From: Zarea fungicola
Lineage: Eukaryota > Ascomycota > Sordariomycetes > Hypocreales > Cordycipitaceae
Assembly (NCBI GenBank): GCA_900169235.1
Contig: FWCC01000132.1
Location: 1-64,000 of the forward strand
DNA: 64,000 bases
Direction of reading: 5' to 3'
In this document: positions 23,095 through 35,200 of the stretch, piece after piece
Layout of the letters: each line of letters opens with the position of its first letter
How positions within the stretch are numbered: position 1 is the stretch's first letter
Position numbers and translations under genes: made by a program
Notes under the pieces: model-generated
What the model was told of the DNA's origin: nothing
The model's input: only the letters and a program-made list of their open reading frames with translations
The model's database searches: none

Positions 23095-24195
23095 CTAGCT
23101 CATTTCAACATCATCATCCCCTCTTCGCCGAGCCTTTTCTGCTGCCCTTCTCCTCTCCAGGCTCTCGTCCACCCACATCGCAATACCTTGGCTACCGCCT
23201 ATGTGCAGCCTATCCCCAGCCACACCTTTGAGAACCTCACCGGCGAACGCGACAAAGTTGTGCTTGCGCAGCGCATTCTCAAACTTCCACTCCTCTCGCT
23301 TGCGCTCCTCCCTCGCCAGCAGCTCTGTGTCGCCAAACTCGCGCGCGCGCACCCTAAGATCCCGGCACATGGCGAGCAGATTAAACCGGATCTCCGTGGC
23401 TTCGTATCGTGCGATGCGACGCTGAAGCACGTCCACCACCATACCGGGGAACTCGTCTCCCGTGCAGGCGCCATGGCCAATGGGAGCGGGTTGCAGGCCG
23501 TCAAGCTCATAGAGTGTACCGCCGATAGACGTGTAGGCGACAAAATGGAAGGCATCCTCTGTGCCGGCGGTGGGATCGCGCTGTGTCTCGTCGATAAATG
23601 GGTTGCTGCGGGCGAAGCTGTTGTGCACCTCACGGATCAGGTCTGAGTTGCTGAGCGCCTCACCCCGAAATTCAGGCGGCAGAACCATGGTAAATTCTCG
23701 GAAATCGCGCAACTTTTCACCAATTTCCACAGTGCTGTTGCCCTCGCTGCTGGTGTTGTTGTCATCTGAATGATTCAGCACCACGCTGAGGAGTGCCTGC
23801 GTGGCGCAAGCATTCTGTATTGTCTGTGCCGCAAAGAAGAGCTTCTCCGATGCGCCATGGTCGAACTTCCCGTCGAGCGGGGCGTCTGGCGTTGCGTATG
23901 GCTTGTCGGTCGGGTATTTGAAGAGGAAAATGACGCCGTAGACGGGCTGTAGTGCGAATAACTCTGACGGCTCTAGAGTGAGAAGTTCTTCGAATTGAAT
24001 ATCCTTGACACCGAGGTTCTCGATGAGCGAGGTGAAAACGCCCTACTCATATGTCAGTGTGAAGTAGTGGCATCTTACAGGCTGATACTTTTGCGTACTG
24101 CATCGGATTCAACTAAACGGCAGCCGTTAGCGAATTGTGCGCGGACATAGAGCTTGACTTGAGCCTCGCTAACTTGTATTCCAGCCTCCACTCAT
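23095..24195 (-). CDS. Ubiquitin C-terminal hydrolase, UCH37/UCHL5 family
   Basis: Predicted exons on the minus strand are 24195-24174, 24112-24099 (14 nt) and 24042-23095, giving 327 aa. The start MSGGWNTIESDAGVFTSLIE is diagnostic for UCH37-type cysteine proteases (peptidase family C12). The oxyanion Gln85, catalytic Cys91 (QNACATQ), His178 (AFHFVAY) and Asp193 (ELDGL) are all present. So is the cross-over-loop region FTMVLPPEFRGEALSN. The C-terminal helical extension (about 230-320, Glu/Arg-rich) corresponds to the ULD-like tail that in homologues binds the proteasome adaptor Rpn13. The enzyme trims ubiquitin from proteasome-bound substrates. It is followed downstream in the same direction by no gene, while upstream lies another minus-strand ubiquitin-domain gene. 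Confidence 0.9.
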
Positions 24196-24649
24196 GGCTT
24201 CAGTTTCCGTTGTGAGCGAACAATCAAATACGAAAGTAATATGAGGAAGATGAGCCTTGAAAGCTGGTTGGGTAGCTCCAGAAGCTTATACTATTCGTAA
24301 TTGCAAACTGGAGTTGCTGTGGAAAGCACTACCTACTAGGAATGCATCAACTATAAATCCGCTGATAAGATAAGCCAAGCACAACACATTTACCTAGCAC
24401 ACGGGAAGTAGAAGTCGTCGTTTATAATTCAACAAGCAACACGGAGTAAATCACTTCTATTTTAAAGCTTCAAAGCGGATTCTTCCAAGCAGTGATCTCT
24501 AGTATAGTAAACTATAGCCGTACACAATATTGTTACTAGGATTTAATGCGATCAACGGACGCATTCAACATAGGGAGTTTTTTCCACACCTGCTCATCAG
24601 AATACAACTAAGACATATCTGCGTTATATAAAAGCTTCTATCGATACAT
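24196..24649. other. Intergenic between two co-directional minus-strand genes
   Basis: Promoter of the UCH37-like gene and 3' end of the Usa1/HERP-like gene. A+T-rich, with no further feature seen. Confidence 0.5.
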
Positions 24650-26781
24650 CTACAGGATAGCAAGTGCTTGCGTTGCGGGAGCTTGCCCAGTGTTATTCTC
24701 TATAGAGCCATCGGAAGTCTGAGGTTGCGAAGTGCCTATTGCTGATGGACTGGGCTCGTTTTGAGGTTCTTTGCCTTCCTCTTCGGTCATCTCAGCATTT
24801 TCTTTTGCTAGTCTTTCTGCCTCAGCAATAGCTGCAGCCGCGGCTGCTTCGGCCTCCCGTCGACGTCTTTCTTCCTGTCGAGCTTCTTCTTCTAGATTCG
24901 CAATGTGACGCTCCGCGACACCAGGAGCAATGCTGGCCAGAAAGAGTAACCCTGCTCTCTCGACCCGCCGCAATTGTTCAGAAAGCCATGGCCGTCTGGC
25001 ATTATGTTCGGCAACAAGTCGAGTCGCTAGCTCCGCAGGAGTTGGGTTGTCAGTAGCTGCGACTCCAGCCGCAGTACGGGGTGGCTGCGGCCGATCAAGG
25101 GTCGGGAAGAGGCTTTCTAGATGGCGCAGCATAGGACCCCAAAAATGTTCACCCATGCCATTTAACGCACCAGTACCAAGTACAAAGACGAAAATCGCAG
25201 CAGAGATCACGACAAACCATCTAGTCCAGCTTGAGTTTGGCCCAACAAAAAGCCAAACAAAAAGGCCAAGTCTGGCAATGTTCCAGATATGAGGTGCCAG
25301 TCGCACCAGAAGCTGACCAAACCCAGCCATAGGATTGCGACCGTGCACAGGTTGAGGCATCGCTGGTATTACTCCCTGGGCTTGCACAGGAACAGCAGCA
25401 AGAGCTGCGGCATGAGCAGCAGCTTGGGCACGGGCGGCAGTATGAGCAGGTGCAGCGGTAGGGACAGTTGGGGTCGCAGCTTGATTTTGATGCGCATTCG
25501 CTTGGCGCAGGCGGTGCCTGGGGTATTCTTGTGGCTGCTCTAGGATATCTCTGAATTGGTCGTCGTAGCCCCGGGCATCAGGTGGTGTCAAAAGCCATTG
25601 TCGAACAGTCATTTGAGAACCTGGTGTAGTGGCAGCAGATGGTACAGCAGTCCCTCTCGGAGTATAAAATGTTTCCATGGTTGAATTGTTCATCAGAATG
25701 GCGCGGGGTCCTTCTGGAGAAGAAAGAAGGTATAGATCCAAACCCTGTCTGGGTTGTGGGCTTTGCTGGGGAGCGGGGGCCATGTTGAGAATTGTAGGCG
25801 CAGACCTGGCAGGCAAGGAAGCCCCAGAGGCTGTTCGTTGCATAGCCGCACCTGGAGTAGATGTGCCTTGGCCGGAATCTGCTGCGCGTACCAGATTTTG
25901 AATATCGGCGATGCTATACGCCCCGTTTAGCGGGACAGACTGTGTAGAACTTCGAATGACAGTCTCTACTTGGTAGCTTTGGCCGTTTGGCCCTTGGGTT
26001 TCGCGGTAGATCGTACGAGCCGGGGCAGGACTGCCTCTGCGACTACTTGAGTCTCGTAAGCTACTCCCCGCCCTTGTCGTATCCGCAATCCCTCGCATCC
26101 CTGCCTGCGCTCTGCCTCTCTGGTTCTGGTTTACAATGGCTCTACTCATTGCATCACGCTGAACTTGGTTAAGCCAGCTCGTCATCTGCTGATGCTGTTG
26201 CTGGAAGGCGGCAGCTGCTGGTGGTGGGAATTGTTGCGCGAGCGGTGCTGGCGAAGGCATTCGCGGCATATGGGGCTGTGCTTGCTGCGCTGTATGAATC
26301 ACACTACCGGGCACTGCAGGTCTTGTCGGATACTGTTCGGAGAAAGCATCTGCCTGGCGTGACGGTTGGCGGTCAGCTGATGCCGTATTGGGGATGGTCG
26401 GAGTCGGCACTGGTGGTTGTTCGACATCTCTGAGGACTAAATGAATAGTATACAAGTCGGTTGCGTGATTCTTGACTCAGTTAGCAAACAGTCATAGCGC
26501 TGGGGCTAACAAGACCCTACACTTTCTGCTCCAAGGATTTCAAGCAAGGAATCGCCATCTCGAGTAAGGGCTTTGCCGCGGTATATGAGGCGCTGGTGCT
26601 CGTTAGGGGGTCGTATCGGAAGAGCATCGCGTATCATGCCCTTTAGCTCTTTGATTGTCGTGGATATTGATGTAGCTGGGAACTGCAGCGGGCGAGTCAC
26701 CCCAACGGATGGGGAGACGATTTGTAGATTGATATGATGTCGGTCAGGAATGGCATCATGACCAGAAGTCTGGGAAGCCAT
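24650..26781 (-). CDS. ER membrane ubiquitin-like-domain protein, Usa1/HERP-like
   Basis: Exons 26781-26523 and 26475-24650 (47-nt intron, phase kept) give 694 aa. Residues about 12-95 form a ubiquitin-like domain (TTIKELKGMIRD, then QRLIYRGKAL, then LHLVLRD-like end). A long disordered Pro/Gln/Ala-rich linker follows. Two closely spaced hydrophobic helices lie near 478-497 and 506-524 (GLFVWLFVG and WFVVISAAIFVFVLG). The C-terminus is a Glu/Arg/Ala coiled coil (about 620-660) with a polar tail. UBL plus a paired-helix hairpin is the architecture of the ERAD scaffold Usa1/HERP, which links the Hrd1 ligase and Der1 in the ER membrane. That function is inferred. An in-frame upstream ATG at 26868 would add 29 residues but gives a less plausible start. 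Confidence 0.65.
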
Positions 26782-27834
26782 GGCTTGTGAGCCACGTCGC
26801 ACGCTGCCTCGCAAATTTGTTGTACTGAAGGAAAGAAAGAGAGAGATGGGGTTGTAGAATTGATTCAACAGACGGTGAGCAAGATAGTGCCAACGTCTTA
26901 ATTGAAACTGCGGATGATGCGCATGTCAGACAAACGATGCGCCTGGGGGCCAGATTGAAGAAACGTAGTGTGAGGAGTGGTAAAGGATGATCTAAGGAGC
27001 GCCAAGAGGAAGAAGAATCAAGAAAAGAAACGAGAGGTTGTAAGTGCCTGGTGGTGTCAAAAAGTGACACAGGATTGAAATTTCGTTAAAGACACTTGGA
27101 CAACTGGGTTATTGTACCGTGGCTTTGAAATCGAGCTGGCACCTGGGTCGGACGGAGTACGTACCAGCCAGCCAACCACTGGTTACCCTCTGTTTGTTTT
27201 GATGGTGCTACTTGAACTATCCCTTAGATACTACATATAAAGGTACCTTCCCTAGTTACTAAAGTGCGAGAGGACCTACCCAGCAAGTACCTCAGGAGAG
27301 ATGTTACAGCACTCTCAGCTCAGGCCGGAAACGCTACTTGTGAAATTACATTATAGTGGCTGTCTACTACCAGTACAGCCTCTAGTGGTGCAGGGCAAGA
27401 CATGTACAAATTTATGAAAGCATAATGAAATAATGAATTATGCATGCCTCCGCGACCGTACTGGCAGGGGGCTTGTGATGGCGGTATTAAGACGGCAAAA
27501 TTGCTTCATTTTGCACTTTGTGACTCTACAAACACCGCAAGGCAGCAACTAATCCTCTACTTCCGTGAGACGGCCTGATTCCGCGGAGCCAGGTGTTTGC
27601 AGCCTCAAGTACCACTGGCAACTACTGTGCCCAATTGTTAGTGCACACGAGGGGACACGCGCGACTTGTTCTGGTGACGTCTCTACCTGGAACGGCAGCG
27701 CGCCAGCAAACACCCGGATTTCCAGGCGTTGGCCACTAGACACCACCCCACGCTACTACAGACAGTGCGGAGCTTCTATGCTCACCTTAACAACAGAAAA
27801 GCCAAACACCAAACTCTGGTTGTGTTTGGTTGCA
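26782..27834. other. Divergent promoter region, 1 kb
   Basis: Lies between the Usa1-like gene (-) and phosphatidylserine decarboxylase (+). The decarboxylase frame stays open back to at least 27565, so part of 27565-27834 may be coding (alternative ATG at 27778). Otherwise no feature was seen. Confidence 0.45.
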
Positions 27835-29541
27835 ATGGCAGCAACACTTGGCCTTGGCACGGCAAGGCTCGTAAGGGGCAAAGCCATTGGGCCTCTGAAG
27901 CGTCGCGTCAATGCTGGCACGCGACGACCGTCGACGGCCTCGGTGCGATCCCAGATTCCAGGCATTGCCCGTAACTTCTCCTCCAACTCCGGCCAGCGAC
28001 CTCGCTTCTCGCAGCGATTGGGTGATGCGCTTCGCAACACAAAGATTCAATGGTATCAGATCCCTGTAGGTCTCGGGATTGGGTTCTTGGGCCTTGTGCA
28101 GTTTTACAAGGTCTCTGCCAGGGAGCGTGAAAAGCAAGAAGGGGGCGAGAAGCCCAAGCCGCGACAAAGGATACGCCCAGATGGACCATGGTAAGTGGCG
28201 AGAACCTTGCTGCCACATTATTTTAGTACATACTAACACTCGGAATAAAAGGCAAATCCAAGTAATGTCTACGCTGCCTCTTAAGGCTATATCGCGGATC
28301 TGGGGACAGTTCAACGAACTCACTATACCATACTACCTTCGAGTACCTGGATTCAAGCTATACTCTTGGGTTTTTGGAGTAAAGTATGTTCGTCCCAGGA
28401 TACTTTCTTTTCGCTCGGCAACAGCTAACAAACTAATAGCTTATCGGAAGTCTCTGAGCCCGATCTACACGTATATCCGAATCTGGCAGCCTTTTTCTAC
28501 CGGACACTGAAGCCGGGTGTAAGACCACTCGATCCCGACCCACAGGTGCTTCTCTCGCCCTCGGACGGCAAAGTCCTTCAATTCGGGAAAATCGACGGCG
28601 GAAACATTGAACAGGTCAAGGGTATGACTTACACGATTGACGCTCTACTAGGACAACACACACCTAGCCCAAGCGTATCGAGTACATCATCGACGCTCAA
28701 CAGTGGTACCAGCACACCGAAACCGAGAGAGCACAATGGTGACGAAGACATAATTGGTAATGAAGAGGAATTCGCCAGGGTAAACGGCATCTCATACACA
28801 CTTCCTGACTTCCTGTCTGGCCAGAAAGAATCCAGCAAACTTGCTGGTGCCGTCAAAGACCAATCTACACAATCATCGCAAAAGGCAGTCTCAGAAGTTC
28901 GCGCTGACCTCGCTCTCGGCGAGCGCGCATGGTACGACCTCCTTCCTCGCGACAATGCCACGTCGCTCTACTACGCCGTCATCTACCTTGCTCCCGGCGA
29001 CTACCACCGCTTTCACTCCCCAACAAACTGGGTAGTCGAGCGTCGACGTCACTTTGCCGGCGAGCTGTACAGCGTATCCCCATACCTACAGCGCACGTTG
29101 CCTGGACTCTTCACGCTCAACGAACGCGTTGTGCTCCTCGGCCGCTGGCGCTGGGGCTTCTTTGGCTACGTCCCTGTCGGTGCGACCAATGTCGGCTCCA
29201 TCAAAGTCAATTTTGACCGGGAGCTGCGGACCAACAGCCTGACGACCGACACGGCAGCCGACCTCGCAGCCGAAGAGGCAGCAAAGCTTGGTAAGCCGTA
29301 CCTTGGCTTCGCCGAGGCTACGTATGAAGCTGCCAGCCCGGTCCTACATGGCCATGCGCTGCGCAGAGGCGAAGAGATGGGCGGCTTTCAGCTTGGCAGC
29401 ACTGTCGTGCTCGTGTTTGAGGCACCAACCACGGTGGAGGGCGAGGCCGCGGATATGGAGAAGAAGGGCTGGGAGTGGAAGGTTGAAAAGGGCCAAACTG
29501 TCAAGATGGGTCAGGCTCTCGGCCGTGTAAATGCTGATTAG
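27835..29541 (+). CDS. PSD1: Mitochondrial phosphatidylserine decarboxylase proenzyme
   Basis: Exons 27835-28190, 28252-28383 and 28440-29541 give 529 aa. The start is uncertain: ATG at 27778 adds 19 residues. The protein converts phosphatidylserine to phosphatidylethanolamine at the mitochondrial inner membrane. The N-terminus is Arg/Ser-rich like a presequence and is followed by one membrane segment (IPVGLGIGFLGLVQFY). Then come the catalytic Asp205 (SPSDGKVLQFG), histidines 352 and 355 (GDYHRFHSP) and the self-cleavage motif LGST with Ser483, which becomes the pyruvoyl group of the alpha chain. A Ser/Thr/Pro-rich insertion occupies roughly residues 233-310, as seen in other fungal type I enzymes. 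It shares its promoter region with the divergent Usa1-like gene. Confidence 0.93.
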
Positions 29542-30406
29542 ATGAGACGCGGCGAGAGGCTGTACGATAAACAGTGTTTAGAGCATACAAGCAGCATGGG
29601 ATGACAGTGGTAAACGGCATCAGCGGATGGTCTCTTTCTTTTTAATTCTCTTTTTGGAAAAAAAAACAGGATGGATTCAACACCTCTTATGTTTTGGTTT
29701 GAATCTCGTAAGCAAAATATCAAAAGCGTCAATAATAGTCATCTTAACAATGTACATAACACAAACATGCCCCTTCAGACCCTGAACTTGTATGACTAGA
29801 GTAAATCAAATTATTCATACTTTGATGGAAGAGTGCTGTCGAATCATATTTGTACCGACACTCTCTTCTACCACTGTCCGAGCAACAGTCGTTGTACTTT
29901 CCAATCATTTGTGAAGATGATAAAGTTTCGCACCTGAGCTTTGGGCGACCCGAGACTTTTGTAAACTTCTATATACATATGCATCTCCTTCCACGTGAGC
30001 AGTGTCCTCATCAATTCAAATCGTCCAGTTGAAGTCTGCTAGGCAATAACAAAATTGCAAGAAAAAAATCTAACAAGCGTTTTACAGAAAATAAAATGGT
30101 GATATGAGCTCCAAAATAAAAAAAGCAAGGAAGAAAAAGAACAACGCCATAACTCATGATGCTTCCAGAAATCTAAAGGTTTTTTTTTTCTTTCCATTTA
30201 TCCTTTGGTTCATCTCTCCAAGTTTGAATGAAGGTCTTGCTTGCGCTATTACCTCCCATTTCCAGAACCAACGGCCCGCCCTTCGGGGCACAGGCACTCA
30301 TGTGCGGCCTAAAAGAGAGAAAAGGTAAATCAAAGGACGCAAGGAAAATAAACTGCAAAAACATGCCACAATGATATTCGTACACAGCAACATAGGACTG
30401 GGCAAT
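29542..30406. other. Convergent intergenic region
   Basis: 3' regions of the decarboxylase (+) and the reductase (-). A/T-rich, with poly-A and poly-T runs (near 30180 and 30115). No gene was seen. Confidence 0.5.
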
Positions 30407-32272
30407 TTACCAAGTTTCGGCAATATACTGCCCTGCGTCCTTCTTGAGATCCCAGAAGTTGCGGGCCTCATCGCGCTCGAGGTTACCCTTAGACATGGCG
30501 ACATCAACGAGTGCTTCCTCAACGCCCTCACCCATGCCCTTGGAGCTGCCACAGACAAAAACACGCCCATCAACAGCATTGGCAATGTACCAAACGAGGT
30601 CAGCCTGGTTGCGGACTTCTTCTTGGACATATCGGCCTTCGCCTCGTCGACTCTGCACAACGCGCTTAACTTCCTCCTCGTGCACACCCCACTCGCCGCT
30701 GTAGATTTCGTCGACGAGCGAGTCACGAATGCCTTGGAGGACCCAGACTTTGTTGGCACAGTTCGCCTGCTTGAGACGGCGCTGTACGAAGCCGCGGAAT
30801 GGTGCGATGCCGACACCAGCGCCGATAAGTAGCATAGGGCCGTCTGAGTTGAACTCTTTGGCAAGTGGGTTCGCCATGAGGCCCTTGAACATGGGAATAT
30901 ATATCTCCGGGTTGGTTTCGCCGGCGGCTTCCGTCCGGAGAAAGCGCTGCGCCTGGCGTTCAAAGAAACCAGAGCCAAGACCGGTGCGGGTACCCTTGCG
31001 CCAGTCACTAGTCTCATGAACTGTGACGGCTATTTCGATCAAGCGGTGCTGTTTATTGTCGCGAATCTGATATGAATCATGAGGGTCATTAGAGAGAGAG
31101 TAGAAGCGAGGCATGAGCTGCTGCAAGACAGACAGGAGGTCCTCCAGCGGTGGCTGAGAACTGGGGAAGGCGGTAAGAAGCTGAGAAACAGTGACGTGGG
31201 GCCCAGTGCGCACATCGCAGAATGTGCCTTGGCCTTGCGCAGAGCAAAGGAACATGAGTACCTTCTTCTCTATCGGGTCAACGGCGTATTCAGCTAGGAC
31301 CCGGAAGACATTCTTAGTCGGGGGGTAGGATTGAAGATCAGTGCACCACTTGAGGACATCTCGGCGAGTTGTGACGAGCTCTCGGGGTTTCTCATCGCCC
31401 CAAACTGTTGGCCAGCGGCCATTGGAGGTTGACATCAAGGTTTTCTTGTCGCGAACATAGCGGGGGACCATGAGACGGTCGAGAACCTCGTCGACGACGC
31501 TGTCCTCGTTCGGGGCAAGGACGCCGATGGCCCCACCAACCTTGAAATCATTGAAGTCTTCATCAGGATAGTTGGTGACATCCAGGTCAAAATGATAAGT
31601 GCGTTTTTCAGCACCACCCTTTGTGAGCTCGCGAGCAGCATGAATCTTGGCCGGATAGACGTGGTATGGAGGGTGGGGCTGCACAAATTTCGGCGGCTGG
31701 ATTGTAGTGTCTAATGGATCAATGCTCAATGCCGCGACTGCTTTCTGGACAGAGGCAGTGCCAGATAGGTCGCTGTCTGGACTCATGGCGAATCCCGAAT
31801 CCACGGGTTGGAGTGATGGGCTTCCCAGCGGGCGAGGAATCGTCTTGAAAGAGACAACCGTATTAGGTTTGTCCATCAGGCCAGTGAGCGTGGTGGGGAT
31901 CTCATCTGGGAACTTGAGGCCGAGCGAGTTGAAGGCATCATTCTCGGGTAGGACTAAGGGTTCGTAGTCGACGCCGGCGGGACGCTTGCTGCCCAGCAAG
32001 CAGCAACCACCACCGCAACAGCGGCCGACAAACTCAGCTGTCGTCTCGCCAGTGATGCGCTGAATATCACGGGCATTCTGGGCGATGAGCCTCGTCGAAG
32101 CGCGTCGTTGACGAGGTTTCTCGGTGCGGACAAGTTCTTCGGCGTCGTCCGACTCATCAGAAAAGGTCAAGGATGGGGCGACTGACGGTGCATTGGGCTC
32201 CGAGGGAACGTAACAGCCTGTGGAGGCCAAGAGAGCCCTTGTGGCCGGGGTAGTAAGCTCTGACTCGGCCAT
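30407..32272 (-). CDS. NADPH/FAD oxidoreductase lacking the FMN (flavodoxin) domain
   Basis: A single exon of 621 aa. The C-terminal two-thirds match the ferredoxin-NADP reductase module of cytochrome P450 reductase: connecting/FAD domain from about 200, FAD-binding RFYSLS (389-394), NADP pyrophosphate-binding GAGVGIAPFRGF (484-495), VFVCGSS (571-577) and a terminal Trp621 after YIAET, matching the aromatic that stacks on FAD. The N-terminal part is not a flavodoxin fold. It is a disordered Ser/Pro-rich region with a cysteine cluster CCGGGCC (85-91) and no visible membrane anchor. Electrons presumably pass from NADPH to FAD and then to an unknown acceptor. The physiological partner is not identifiable here. 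Gene length and frame are intact. Confidence 0.75.
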   Translation of the reverse strand: MAESELTTPATRALLASTGCYVPSEPNAPSVAPSLTFSDESDDAEELVRTEKPRQRRASTRLIAQNARDIQRITGETTAEFVGRCCGGGCCLLGSKRPAGVDYEPLVLPENDAFNSLGLKFPDEIPTTLTGLMDKPNTVVSFKTIPRPLGSPSLQPVDSGFAMSPDSDLSGTASVQKAVAALSIDPLDTTIQPPKFVQPHPPYHVYPAKIHAARELTKGGAEKRTYHFDLDVTNYPDEDFNDFKVGGAIGVLAPNEDSVVDEVLDRLMVPRYVRDKKTLMSTSNGRWPTVWGDEKPRELVTTRRDVLKWCTDLQSYPPTKNVFRVLAEYAVDPIEKKVLMFLCSAQGQGTFCDVRTGPHVTVSQLLTAFPSSQPPLEDLLSVLQQLMPRFYSLSNDPHDSYQIRDNKQHRLIEIAVTVHETSDWRKGTRTGLGSGFFERQAQRFLRTEAAGETNPEIYIPMFKGLMANPLAKEFNSDGPMLLIGAGVGIAPFRGFVQRRLKQANCANKVWVLQGIRDSLVDEIYSGEWGVHEEEVKRVVQSRRGEGRYVQEEVRNQADLVWYIANAVDGRVFVCGSSKGMGEGVEEALVDVAMSKGNLERDEARNFWDLKKDAGQYIAETW

Positions 32273-35200
32273 TATAATTGTGTGGTCGAGCAGATGTGTG
32301 TTTTCGCGGTAGTATCGCTTTACCTGGCGTTGCGCGCGCAGCCTGTGGTTTTTTTTTTTTTTTTCCCCTTGCAGACCCGAGGATGGAGGTGGTGGCGTTA
32401 AATGGGAAAAATAGACGCGGGCTAATAAGAGACCAGCTTGTACGCAGGATCAGAACAAGTCGCGAAGCGATGGTAATTGGTCCGCAAAACAGCAAAGACG
32501 CTGAAGTATTCTGCTCAAGTGGAAAGAATGTTTTAATGAGAAGACGGGAGGACGATGAATGAAGGTAGAATGGTGTGTCGTTACAGAGCGTCTTGGGGGA
32601 GGAGCCGGACGCCGGGTGGTAGAAAAGGGAATCCAACGGAACGGTGCAAGCCGTCGCCGAGGTCGTTGTTGGGAGACAGACATGGCTTGATGGTATGGAG
32701 TATGGGGTGGGCAGGCGGAGTACGTGACCAGGAGCAGGCTTTTCCAGTTCTTACTAACTAAGGACCTACCTAATAGTTGGTATTACCAGTACAGACCACT
32801 GTAGGAAAGTTTATTCCACAGTGCGAGGTTTAGTACCTGGAAATTGGCCACGTCTTACTATTAACGGTTTGCCCCAACACGATTGTGGAGACTTATTGGA
32901 GGAGCGCCTGACTATGCAGCAAAACTTGATTTAGGTACTCCGTAATAATGAGAGTATTCCCAGCAAGTACTGGCTAGTTACTCTATACCAGGCTTTTCAG
33001 TCGACAATGTGCTGCTCATGATCTCTTTTGTCTTAAAATATATAGTTTTTCTCTACGCAATGTTATTTACGGTGTCTGCGTAACACATTCATGTCCATAC
33101 GGCCCACAAGACAGACCAACATTATTGTTTTGCTTCCTGGAGTATTTCGTCTTATGACATTATTGTAAATCACAGTGTTTTTCTTTTATTATTAAGGGCC
33201 AAGTTTTTAGTGTGCCAATGTCGTGTTCGTGTTTATGCCCATTGGCTTGTCGCGCCAATTTGTTTGTCTCCTTATCAATCAGCCAGTAATATAAACTAGT
33301 CCGAACCCAGCTCAGCCACTAGTACTAATAAGCAATACACAGTGCGAATTCGCGTCAGCCCCTTTCATCTCGTAATCAATCAGTCATGATCTGTAAACTC
33401 TGACATGTATGCATTTCCACATGTCCATTTTGGGCCAGTAGTAGCTGAGGTGCTCTCAAAAGTGCTAACTGACGGCCAAAGGAAAGGATCACTACTCAGC
33501 AGGTAGCAATCTTCTACTGTCGAAAATCAACCAATTATAATTTCTTTGCCGCTATTTTGGTTCACGGCATAAACAAAGCGTTTGCAAGGTATGCTAAAGC
33601 TGATTGATAAGATGGTTTTACATCCCCGGTCATGTCTGGTTAATTAGCGAGCTAGGCCCCCAAACCCTGTATGCTGTAGCCTGTATGTAGGTAGTTCTGG
33701 TACATCTAGCTAGTTGTTTCCTCCGCCTTGTCGTGGCTAAACGCGTCACGGGAGCTGGAATTTTGCTTCAAGTTTGCCCCGTAGGGAAAAAGAGAAGGAA
33801 AAAAAAAAGCTTCGTCATACATTTCACGCCTTTTATCCCTCTATTCGTTTTCTTATGAGATTTTATTGCCAACAAGAAAGAGAGGAAAGTACATAGAATC
33901 TTTGTTCTTGGTTTGCAGCAGTAGCGTTCCGGAACCGGCGTGGCCCGATAACTAGAGCGAAGCGGTTTCGGAAGCCATTTCGTACTTCTTCCAGGCCCAG
34001 GCACATGCACGTATCCAACTACCATTCACCATGGTCAACAAGCCGTTTGTTCATTGGTTTAGTTCGTTATTAGGCCCCAACTAATATCAATATTTTATCC
34101 TTCCTTTTTCTCAATGCCTTGCTAAACCCTGTTTCACCCATCCTCATCCATTCACGTGCCACACTTCTCAGGATGCTCAGCCAGCCTGGAGCAATGCTTC
34201 ACCACCATTATTCTGATCAAATAATATGCTGCCATCAGGACCTAAGCTTTCATCAGCAACATCTACTTAAGGTTCTAGAATTTCTGTTGTATCCATCCGG
34301 AGAGCCCATTGCCCCAGCATATTAGTACTCCCACTGCAGTGGGATGAAGTATTTCCATACAACAGTCTCAGTGGAAAGATAATATTAAAAAGAACTAGTT
34401 ATCACATTAGCTAAATTAGGCCCTGTGTAATATTTTGGCCGAGCGCAATGGAGTGGCTTTTTTATGTAATTTTACATTCCCTGGGGCCAATGCTCAGCAG
34501 CCATGCGACACGGGTGGCGAATGCTCCAAGGGGTGTTATCTGGTCCATCTAATCAATCAGGGGCACGACTTGCCACTTGTCCCATGAAAGTTAAACTCTT
34601 CGTCACCACGCAATCTACGTCCCTGTTTCTACTGAGTGCGGCACGTTTACTTTTTCTTTTCTCGCCGCTGGATATGCACTGGCAGGCTTGAATTTCTTGG
34701 CACCCAGTTCACCGATACCGAGATATTGCGGCTGCCGACACACTGCCGGTCTCGTGATCGGACCAGCGCCGTCATCGTATTGAGACAAACAACACCCTGT
34801 CATGCCTGGATTGGCTTGGCTACTGAGCTGCCTACTCTATAGCCGTCTTTAATCAATTTGGAAGACTCCCTTCTGCTGGCTGGCTACCATGGGCCGCGCG
34901 GTTCACATCTCGTAATGGCAGGCTAGCTCTGTATGGCGGTTCGCTGCCCACCTCGTGTACCGTTTTGTTGGGTCCCGTAGCGACACTATCCCTTTGACAG
35001 TCCGAAGGCTTCAATGAGGTATTCGCCCCACGTTTACCGAGGTACTTTAGGGTACATATTGCCTAGATATTTTATGAATAATGCACATAGAACTGACTTA
35101 AGCATACATAAATGCCACTAATAGTTCTAATACCCCTTCTTCTTTCGGTTTTTAATGCCCTATTACTATACTTAGTGAGACTGTTAGCTTAAAGGCTGTG

